Of a stretch of DNA of 24,364 nucleotides, positions 1-6,246 are shown in pieces. Under the pieces are notes generated by a model. It searched no databases, had not been told where the DNA came from, and worked only from the letters and a program-made list of their open reading frames with translations. Numbering within the stretch: the first letter of the stretch is position 1; every line of letters begins with the position of its first letter. A program made the translations under genes and the position numbers. The DNA is taken from positions 1 to 24,364 of the IMG/VR virus record IMGVR_UViG_3300009008_000245; one strand, written 5' to 3'. Source of the DNA: a virus.

Positions 1-203
1 AGCCTAAAGTCGCTACTGTACCAACACTTAAATCTACAACAATTCTTGTTAAGCCTAAAGTCGCTACTGTACCAACACTTAAATCTACAACAATTCTTGT
101 TAAGCCTAAAGTCGCTACTGTACCAACACTTAAAACTACAACAATTCTTGTTAAGCCTAAAGTTGCCACTGTACCTAAATTTAAACCCACAACAATTACT
201 GTT
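1..203 (+). repeat. 51-bp in-frame tandem repeat (17-residue unit), about four copies
   Basis: Four consecutive 51-bp units are visible: 1-50 (missing its first base at the window edge), 51-101, 102-152 and 153-203. Units 1 and 2 are identical over the visible bases. Unit 3 differs by one base (Ser to Thr). Unit 4 is diverged, with several silent changes plus changes in its middle. The encoded unit is KPKVATVPTLKSTTILV, rich in Lys, Pro, Thr and Val. The array runs off the left edge, so the true copy number is unknown. Confidence 0.96.
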
Positions 204-1406
204 AGCCCCATAGTTGAAAAAGGTAATAAATCTAGGGATTCCATGACTAAGGCTATAAGCCATCAAGAAGGTATAATGGATCGCCTTTCTAAGAACATAG
301 TTGATCTTTCTTTAAAATATGGAACAACTACTGACTCTATGGTTAAGGCAATTACTCAGTTGTCTGATAATTTTGAACTACTTTCTATTATGGGGGGTCT
401 TGAGACTACTACTGGTGTTACAGCAGAATTAACAGCAAGGCTTGGGCAAGAGAACTCTAAACTGGTAGGAAGCCTAATGAAGGAGCTTACTAGTACTAAT
501 GCAGACCTTAATATGCAAGCCATCCTAGGGGTTGAAAAACTTGGAGATCTGCTGGCTATGGGAAATATAAGCACAGAAGAAGCCATCCAAGGTATTATTA
601 AGGGATCAGAAAGAGCAGCAAATCTACAAAGGGCTGCGTCTAATACTAGTAGACGAGTTTTAGCGGCTACCTTTGGGGGAACTAATAAGTTTCTTATAAG
701 ATTAAGACTTGTAGGAGAAAAATTAGCAGATGCACAGAAACCAATTATTGGCATTTTTGATGCTCTTAAAAGAACTTTAACAGTTATTAAGGAGACTGTT
801 TTCGATCCTTTTAAAAGTGTTGCCGTTGGATTACTTAAACCTTTTACAATGTTAATTAAAGGAATATCTCTTTTGGTAGCAAGTATACTTAATTTGGTTC
901 TTAGAGTTTTCAGCCCCGCAATAGCAGCAGTAATGGAGATAGTAGGGGTTGTGGCTGGTGCTATAGGTTTCGTTGTAATGGGAATTGCTGGTGTAGTTGA
1001 AAAACTTTATGATGTGCTTTCCTTAGTCCCAGGACTAGGGTACTTGTTTGCTGACTCTGATGCAGAGCAAAACTCTTCACTTAACAGTATTAAAAAATTA
1101 TTAGAAACCATGGTAGGAACTGATAAAGACTTACTAGGTATTGCTACTAGTGAGGCAAGGACTAATGAAAAAAATAGGTTGGACACGATCACCGCTGCTG
1201 GTCTTACGGGCATACATATAGAAGCTGCTTTAAGAGATATTGATTTTAGATCTAGGAGGATGGATAACAATAAATCAACTAGTATAGAAAATGCACTTAA
1301 TAAATTAGCAGACTCTACAGATAAAAAAGTTTTGGTTAATGCAATAAGAGAAGTAACACAAGCAATATTTAGTACACAAGAAAGCCCCTATCCAACTGGG
1401 ATTTAG
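1..1406 (+). CDS. Probable tape measure protein, C-terminal part (5' end outside window)
   Basis: This is the C-terminal part of a larger virion protein, most likely the tape measure that sets tail length and fills the tail tube. The frame is open from the first base (first whole codon at 3), so the first ATG, at 243, is probably not the start. Substitutions between the repeat copies at 1-203 are mostly silent in this frame, which supports translation through them. After the repeats comes a mainly helical region with many Ala, Leu and Ser. A long hydrophobic stretch follows at about 849-1058, rich in Val, Ile, Ala and Gly (LLVASILNLVL, VVAGAIGFVVMGIAGVV), then a polar helical tail. Tape measure proteins commonly carry such segments, thought to insert into the host membrane at DNA delivery. 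The gene sits directly upstream of initiator, hub and spike genes, as expected. No peptidase or lytic motif was recognised. It could instead be another long virion protein; the assignment rests on composition and position. Confidence 0.6.
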   Translation, partial: PKVATVPTLKSTTILVKPKVATVPTLKSTTILVKPKVATVPTLKTTTILVKPKVATVPKFKPTTITVSPIVEKGNKSRDSMTKAISHQEGIMDRLSKNIVDLSLKYGTTTDSMVKAITQLSDNFELLSIMGGLETTTGVTAELTARLGQENSKLVGSLMKELTSTNADLNMQAILGVEKLGDLLAMGNISTEEAIQGIIKGSERAANLQRAASNTSRRVLAATFGGTNKFLIRLRLVGEKLADAQKPIIGIFDALKRTLTVIKETVFDPFKSVAVGLLKPFTMLIKGISLLVASILNLVLRVFSPAIAAVMEIVGVVAGAIGFVVMGIAGVVEKLYDVLSLVPGLGYLFADSDAEQNSSLNSIKKLLETMVGTDKDLLGIATSEARTNEKNRLDTITAAGLTGIHIEAALRDIDFRSRRMDNNKSTSIENALNKLADSTDKKVLVNAIREVTQAIFSTQESPYPTGI

Positions 1407-1409
1407 GAG
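1405..1409 (+). promoter_or_regulatory. Shine-Dalgarno AGGAG for the tube-initiator-like gene
   Basis: AGGAG overlaps the TAG stop of the upstream gene and lies 7 bases before the ATG at 1417. This selects 1417 over the out-of-frame ATG at 1410 and suggests coupled translation of the two genes. Confidence 0.8.
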
Positions 1410-1416
1410 ATGAATT

Positions 1417-2334
1417 ATGGCATTTAGCATAGATCCACATTTAGAAGAAAAATCATTACTCGTTTTTGAGTTTAAGAAGAGAAATGGGGATATTTTTACA
1501 AGGCATCTTAATTTTCTTGAGAACATTGTTGTTGCGGAATCTACAGAAACAAACTACAGCGAGTATACTCCTATAGGCTCTAATGGTTCCATTTTTGCTT
1601 ACTTAGGTGCCAAATCTCGTAAGTTGGAATTAAGTTTTAATTTAACTTTACCTAATATCCAAGAGCATACTCTAGTTAAACCAACAGCATCTGTAGTAAA
1701 AGACAGGGAGGGAATAAAGAGTTCCTATTTTGTGACAGAAAACTTTGGAGACTTTTACAAGAAAGACTCTTATGCTAATCTAACTGGTAACTTTGATACT
1801 GCTTTTCATGATAATCTGACTGATAATGAAAAGAAATTATTTAAGGAGATACATCCTTCATTAGCAAAGGAGGCGTTTCCTGAGGTAATTACCACCCCTT
1901 TCACACCAATTGTAGGAAAAACAAGTAACCCAGATGACTCTAGTAGAATTAAAAGTATTTATCAAGTAATGTATTGGGTAAACTTAATAAGGTCTTGTGT
2001 ACTAACAAATTCAAAAAGACCTTATTTAGGTCCACCTATAGTTACTTTAACTCACGGTATAATGTTTATGAGTGTACCATGTATATGTCAATCTTATAGT
2101 ATAGATAATGATGAGGAAGCAGGCTATGATCCTATAACTTTACTCCCAAGAAGACTAAAGATTACTATGTCTCTTAAAGAAGTAAGGCTAAGGGGTGGTG
2201 ATTTCGCCCCGTCTGAAGGAAGTTCCAGGCTTATGCCAGGGTGGGAGTCCTTGTATGATGAAGATAAGGAAAACGGACAAGGCTATCCTACTATGGATCC
2301 TTTTGATCAAATAGGGGGTATAATATCATTATGA
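1417..2334 (+). CDS. Baseplate tube-initiator / hub-associated protein (gp48/gp54 or XkdP-like role)
   Basis: A 305-residue protein that I assign to the junction between baseplate hub and tail tube, with moderate confidence. The N-terminal part (residues about 10-80) is strand-rich and includes SRKLELSFNLTLP. The C-terminal part (about 205-260) has the pattern GPPIVTLTHG, then a CQSYSID strand, an acidic turn, LLPRRLKITMSLKEV. This order (P-x-V-x-(F/L)-x-x-G, strand, short loop, P-R-x-x-x-(I/V)-x-(M/L)-x-L-x-E) is typical of tail-tube-like folds in initiator and hub proteins of contractile tails. A less conserved, charged middle (about 90-175) separates the halves. The gene follows the probable tape measure gene and overlaps the gp53-like gene by ATGA. 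It could also be a hub component equivalent to a gpD-type protein; no enzyme motif is seen. Confidence 0.55.
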   Translation: MAFSIDPHLEEKSLLVFEFKKRNGDIFTRHLNFLENIVVAESTETNYSEYTPIGSNGSIFAYLGAKSRKLELSFNLTLPNIQEHTLVKPTASVVKDREGIKSSYFVTENFGDFYKKDSYANLTGNFDTAFHDNLTDNEKKLFKEIHPSLAKEAFPEVITTPFTPIVGKTSNPDDSSRIKSIYQVMYWVNLIRSCVLTNSKRPYLGPPIVTLTHGIMFMSVPCICQSYSIDNDEEAGYDPITLLPRRLKITMSLKEVRLRGGDFAPSEGSSRLMPGWESLYDEDKENGQGYPTMDPFDQIGGIISL

Positions 2335-2630
2335 TAGATTCTGGCAGTTTAAGTAGGTATTCTAATGGGGTTATTGGAGTAAAGCATAGAGGGGTTGTAG
2401 TAACCACTTCTGTAGGAACTTTAATGGATGATGTTATTTCTAATATGGAAATATCCTATGAGTATGAGAAGGGTAGAATCCCTATTATGCATTCCAATAG
2501 ACCAGACCTTATATCTGATATATTTTATAATTCTCCTTCCCAATGGTGGTTTTTAATGCACTTCAATGGAGTGACAGATCCTTTTGAAGGGTTTAATTCT
2601 GGTGATCCCATTCTTATTCCAAAGTTATAA
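2331..2630 (+). CDS. Baseplate wedge protein, gp53-like (LysM-like fold)
   Basis: A 99-residue protein. Its C-terminal half carries the signature of the T4 gp53 baseplate wedge family: a site for the structure to 'sit' (DIFYNSPSQWWFLMHFNG), then an N/G-x-x-DP motif (VTDPFEGFNSGDPILIPKL). The pattern W-x-x-x-x-x-x-N-x-x-x-DP...G..I.IP is the LysM-like core of that family. In T4, gp53 clamps wedge to hub at the baseplate centre. T4 gp53 is about twice as long, so this is a minimal version holding little beyond the LysM-like domain. The start ATG overlaps the upstream stop (ATGA), with a G-rich stretch (AGGGGG near 2313-2318) as possible ribosome site. It lies beside the hub gene, which fits its role. 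Confidence 0.78.
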   Translation: MIDSGSLSRYSNGVIGVKHRGVVVTTSVGTLMDDVISNMEISYEYEKGRIPIMHSNRPDLISDIFYNSPSQWWFLMHFNGVTDPFEGFNSGDPILIPKL

Positions 2631-2632
2631 AA

Positions 2633-5158
2633 ATGTCTAAAGTTGATGAAAAATTTAATGTAGGATCCCCGTATGTGTTACTAACAACAGACGAAAAGGT
2701 TACTACTAATTCAGACGCTCAAGAAGACCCTAATTCTGTTCTTCTTACCTTACAAGAAGGGAATTTGATATCTTTCTCTGAGAGAAGGGTATCAGGAGAG
2801 GAAGGTGATTCCTCTACAAAACCCTCTATCTTTATGAAATTTCTAGATCCTGAAATGATATTTATACCTAGGTTTTTTGATCAAAGTTTTGTTAATTTAT
2901 ATAGAAATTATTTTAATCAAATTCGTGAAGCGGTAGGGGGTTATATTACTTATGAGGAACTTGATAAAATAAAGGAAGTAAAAAATGAAACAGAGGTTGA
3001 AAAATCTATGCGCCAGTTAAGAGAGTATAGAGACTCAAGATTAGAAGGCCAAGAGTTTATGGTGGACTTCGTGCCTCAGGGCCAGCTTGTCCGCGCTGTC
3101 GGGGGTGAGTACGATCATGAGGAATCAACAAATAAGCTCTATAAGAAGAGAAAAGACACCAATAGAAAACAAAAATTATTGCTTGACGAAATAACAAAAG
3201 AGTGGAATAATAGAATTGGTGAGAGTTTAACAAGTTTTTGGTTAACATACGGTGACGGTAACGGTACACAAGCTGCCTGGAGAAGATTTGTATTATCTTC
3301 ATTTTTTATATCACAAGATTCTTCAAATAATATGATAATCAATATGACTGCTTCGGAATATCCACTAGATAATGCCGAATTTGGGGTTATGAGCAACTCA
3401 TATACTCTAAAGAATTTTGAAGGGGGTCTTAATAATATTGATAATATTAATCCAAATAATGATGTTATAGTTCCTATATTAGAAATTAGTGAAATGTCAT
3501 CAAACAAGCCTAGGATTAATCACAACACTGGGGTCGGGGCCAGCGTGATAAGAAATTGGTTTAGAACCTCTCTGCATTGGATTTCTGAGATTGTTAGTTA
3601 CGAAGAAGACTTAGTATTAAGTTTATTAGAAAATCTATATCAAAAATTCTTAAAGACTTATTCTGGAAAAGGTGTATTGCCTTTTGTTTTCTTATCACCT
3701 AAAATACCATCTTTACTTAAAACAAAAATAGATGAAATTTTGGAAAATACTTTAAAAGAGATAGGCCAAGTAGGAACTCATCTTGAAACAGTAATGAGAT
3801 TTCAAATTTTACAATCCATCCTAAATTCATGTGATATAACTACCCGTAGGTCTATACCTGCGGTATCCCCTACTCCTGATGTAGCTGACTCGGTAATTTA
3901 TTATTTAACAATCCTAAAAGAATCTACTGTAACTGCCGAAGATACAGTATTGAATTCTATTAGAAACTTGTATACCTATTTAGGTATATCTGAGGGTGGT
4001 TATCCTATGGATAATGTAGACTATAGATCCCTTGTAATATCTAACGAAAAGCACAAAAGACTTTTCTTAAAGCAGTTTTGCGTATTTGATAAAGGAGAGT
4101 ACAAAAATACTTATATAATAAGGAAAGATGTTCAGGAAAAACTAGGAGTTAAAGTAAAGGATAGTGAAATAAATAAATACATTATAATAGTTTATACTGA
4201 TTATGTGCTAGGTAATGGGTTAATAATCCCTTTCTCCCCTGGCTATTCAAATGAAATATTAAAAATATATACTGAACGGTTAAAAATCCCTTTTAAAGAT
4301 TCCCCAGTCGGAGTTATGAACTCTAACGCATATAAATTTTTATATGGAAATGAGGATATAACGAAGTATATTAGGGAGGTTTCTGAAATTTATGATATCA
4401 ATAGTCATACAAAAACCACTTTCGATTATTCAAACGAAGTTAATGAATTAAAAAAACTAGAATCACTTCCAATATTTATAGCTAATAGAAAAAACTCTAA
4501 TGTTTTTGATGTTGTGAGTACAGAAAAGACAACTGGTTTTGGTAATTTGTTGTCACAGTTTGAACTTATGCAAAAAGGGGCAGAAATAACCCTAAGTAGC
4601 ATACTTTCTAACCCTCTTGAGGAGCAGGTTCTTGATTTTTCACCAGAGAAGTTCGATAGATCTATAGAGTCTTTTTTAGAAAAAGCTTATAAAAATAACG
4701 CAGCATCACATACTTTGTTACTTGCATTAGGAGAGTTTACAGATAATGATAATGTTGATGAAACTGTTAAAAAACTTTTTAAATCTATAAAAACAGAAAC
4801 TAGAAGTATGATAGAAAGCTCTAATTATGTAACTGATAGAAAAATTAATTACCTTGGGTTGACAGCCCATCTTAATTATATTCAAAGCTTATCTAATACG
4901 GCCGCTACTGTATCAGTTAAAACTGTTCCTTTTTTTAATTTACACTTTCCTATTATTTTAGGTAAACCATGTTTATTTTTAAATAATACTAGTTTTCACG
5001 CCCTTACTAGAGGTATACCAATAGCAGGGTACTTAAGTGGTGTATATTTAGTATCTGGTTATGAGCATTTCATATCAGATAGTGAATGCTATTCAAAGTT
5101 TACTATACAAAGGCAAAAATTATTAACCGATACTGTTAAATCATTACATCAATCATAA
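2633..5158 (+). CDS. Large baseplate hub protein (gp27/GpD-like C-terminus)
   Basis: An 841-residue protein with a start two bases after the gp53-like stop. I assign it to the central hub mainly from its last 80 residues: a strand FPIILGKPCLFLN, a loop, GVYLVSGYEHFISDSECYS, and a final KFTIQRQ strand. The pattern 'G-x-Y-x-V-x-G-x-x-H-x-(I)...(Y/C)-x-(T)-x-(F/L)-x-(L/I)-x-R' closes many hub proteins (gp27, gpD and VgrG N-terminal relatives). Its position just before the spike gene agrees. The N-terminal half contains a charged helical region (residues about 105-185, KIKEVKNETEVEKS, NKLYKKRKDT) and many Ile/Asn-rich segments that I do not recognise. It is about twice the length of T4 gp27. Two short GC-rich islands (3062-3120 and 3529-3549) interrupt otherwise AT-rich DNA. 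No lysozyme or peptidase motif was identified. Confidence 0.6.
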   Translation: MSKVDEKFNVGSPYVLLTTDEKVTTNSDAQEDPNSVLLTLQEGNLISFSERRVSGEEGDSSTKPSIFMKFLDPEMIFIPRFFDQSFVNLYRNYFNQIREAVGGYITYEELDKIKEVKNETEVEKSMRQLREYRDSRLEGQEFMVDFVPQGQLVRAVGGEYDHEESTNKLYKKRKDTNRKQKLLLDEITKEWNNRIGESLTSFWLTYGDGNGTQAAWRRFVLSSFFISQDSSNNMIINMTASEYPLDNAEFGVMSNSYTLKNFEGGLNNIDNINPNNDVIVPILEISEMSSNKPRINHNTGVGASVIRNWFRTSLHWISEIVSYEEDLVLSLLENLYQKFLKTYSGKGVLPFVFLSPKIPSLLKTKIDEILENTLKEIGQVGTHLETVMRFQILQSILNSCDITTRRSIPAVSPTPDVADSVIYYLTILKESTVTAEDTVLNSIRNLYTYLGISEGGYPMDNVDYRSLVISNEKHKRLFLKQFCVFDKGEYKNTYIIRKDVQEKLGVKVKDSEINKYIIIVYTDYVLGNGLIIPFSPGYSNEILKIYTERLKIPFKDSPVGVMNSNAYKFLYGNEDITKYIREVSEIYDINSHTKTTFDYSNEVNELKKLESLPIFIANRKNSNVFDVVSTEKTTGFGNLLSQFELMQKGAEITLSSILSNPLEEQVLDFSPEKFDRSIESFLEKAYKNNAASHTLLLALGEFTDNDNVDETVKKLFKSIKTETRSMIESSNYVTDRKINYLGLTAHLNYIQSLSNTAATVSVKTVPFFNLHFPIILGKPCLFLNNTSFHALTRGIPIAGYLSGVYLVSGYEHFISDSECYSKFTIQRQKLLTDTVKSLHQS

Positions 5159-5159
5159 T

Positions 5160-5163
5160 AGGA
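5160..5163 (+). promoter_or_regulatory. Shine-Dalgarno AGGA for the spike gene
   Basis: AGGA sits in the 14-base spacer after the hub stop codon and 9 bases before the ATG at 5173. This is one of the few genes here with its own intergenic ribosome site. Confidence 0.65.
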
Positions 5164-5172
5164 AAATAAATA

Positions 5173-6246
5173 ATGAAATTACTAAAAGCAAAAGTTACAA
5201 GTACTTTGAATCCCTCTAATAATATGACAATACCAGCAGAGTTATTAAGAGAAAAAGAACCTATTAATGTATTTTACACATCTCCTTTTAATTCAATACT
5301 GCCTGGGCAGGGAGGGTTTACAGCTTACCCTCGTAAGGGGGATGTTATACTTGTAGCTACTACCGATGATGGAAGTGCTGTTGAATATTTCTATATATCG
5401 ACCATTATAGGTTCGGCACTTGGGCATAAAGGTGCTTTACCTAATTATCCAAAAGGGTCTACTAAGTTTCTAACAGGAAACTCGTATAAAGATACCGTTG
5501 GAATACGGGATCACCATGATGGAGGTATAGAATTTGTTTATGAGAATAGTGAAGGGGGAGACCTTGGGGTAACTAGGAGAAATTATGCTGAGTTTTACGC
5601 AGGTAGTAATAAAATAAAGTTAGGTAGAAGCTCTAGTACTGGTGGGGTACTTTTACAAACTGGTACTGAGTCTCCTAGGGTCGTTTTAAAAATGTCTGGG
5701 CAAAAGAATATTTTTGGACAAGGGCCTAATGCCTTTGTTGTTAAATCATACGGAAACATGATTTTAAAATCTACTATAGGAGAAATAACCATATCCAATT
5801 CCGTTGACGGTAATACAATAAATATACAAAATAAAGCTAAAAGGGATGTTGACGGTTCTGATATATTTAACCCTTTTAATAAAAAGAAGGGGGATATTTT
5901 ACTTGAAAGTTGGCATAACACTGTTAATATAAATGCTAATGCAGCTAACCCACTTGCACCAGAAGCAAAACCCGCCGTATTTGTAAGAACTAACCCAGCA
6001 CACGGGACAGGGGTTGTTCAGCTAAAAACAGGAGGTAGAATTGAGATTGTATCTGATGGCAGGGTAGCAAATGTAGGAGTTGACCAAAGCAGTGGTAAAA
6101 TCATGATATGGGCCTCTAATGGTATAGATATACATGCAGAGACAGGAGATATTAATATATCTGCTCCTGGAGGCAAGGTTAACTTGCAGCCAGTTACCCC
6201 TGCGGGGGCAGGCTTCATCCCAAAACAAGACAATAAAAACATATAA
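5173..6246 (+). CDS. Baseplate central spike protein (gp5/GpV-like, no lysozyme domain)
   Basis: A 357-residue protein that would form the trimeric membrane-piercing spike beneath the hub. Residues about 30-80 fit an OB-fold (INVFYTSPF, GDVILVATTDDGSAVEYFYIS), as at the N-terminus of gp5, GpV and VgrG spikes. From about residue 130 the chain becomes short repeated strands: NKIKLGRSSSTGGVLLQTG, NMILKSTIGEITISNS, then GKIMIWASNGIDIHAETGD and INISAPGGKVNLQP. This is the register of an intertwined beta-helix needle, similar to the gp5 C-terminal prism. The lysozyme domain that T4 gp5 carries between these parts is absent. The last 17 residues (Pro/Gly/Lys/Asn-rich) are presumably the tip or the binding site for a tip protein; no separate PAAR gene is seen in the window. 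The stop overlaps the next start (TAATG). Confidence 0.8.
   Translation: MKLLKAKVTSTLNPSNNMTIPAELLREKEPINVFYTSPFNSILPGQGGFTAYPRKGDVILVATTDDGSAVEYFYISTIIGSALGHKGALPNYPKGSTKFLTGNSYKDTVGIRDHHDGGIEFVYENSEGGDLGVTRRNYAEFYAGSNKIKLGRSSSTGGVLLQTGTESPRVVLKMSGQKNIFGQGPNAFVVKSYGNMILKSTIGEITISNSVDGNTINIQNKAKRDVDGSDIFNPFNKKKGDILLESWHNTVNINANAANPLAPEAKPAVFVRTNPAHGTGVVQLKTGGRIEIVSDGRVANVGVDQSSGKIMIWASNGIDIHAETGDINISAPGGKVNLQPVTPAGAGFIPKQDNKNI

Noticed and set aside
356-754. Minus-strand open frame of 132 codons
   Set aside because: It is the reverse shadow of the tape measure candidate; the plus frame shows coherent helical and hydrophobic structure and the minus frame does not.
243-1406. Start of the first gene at ATG 243
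   Set aside because: The frame is open to the left edge and the 51-bp repeats change mainly at silent positions in that frame, so translation very probably begins upstream of the window.
3062-3120. Stable RNA hairpin or terminator in the GC-rich island
   Set aside because: The only pairing I found is a weak four-base CAGC/GCTG stem with a long loop, and no U-run follows.
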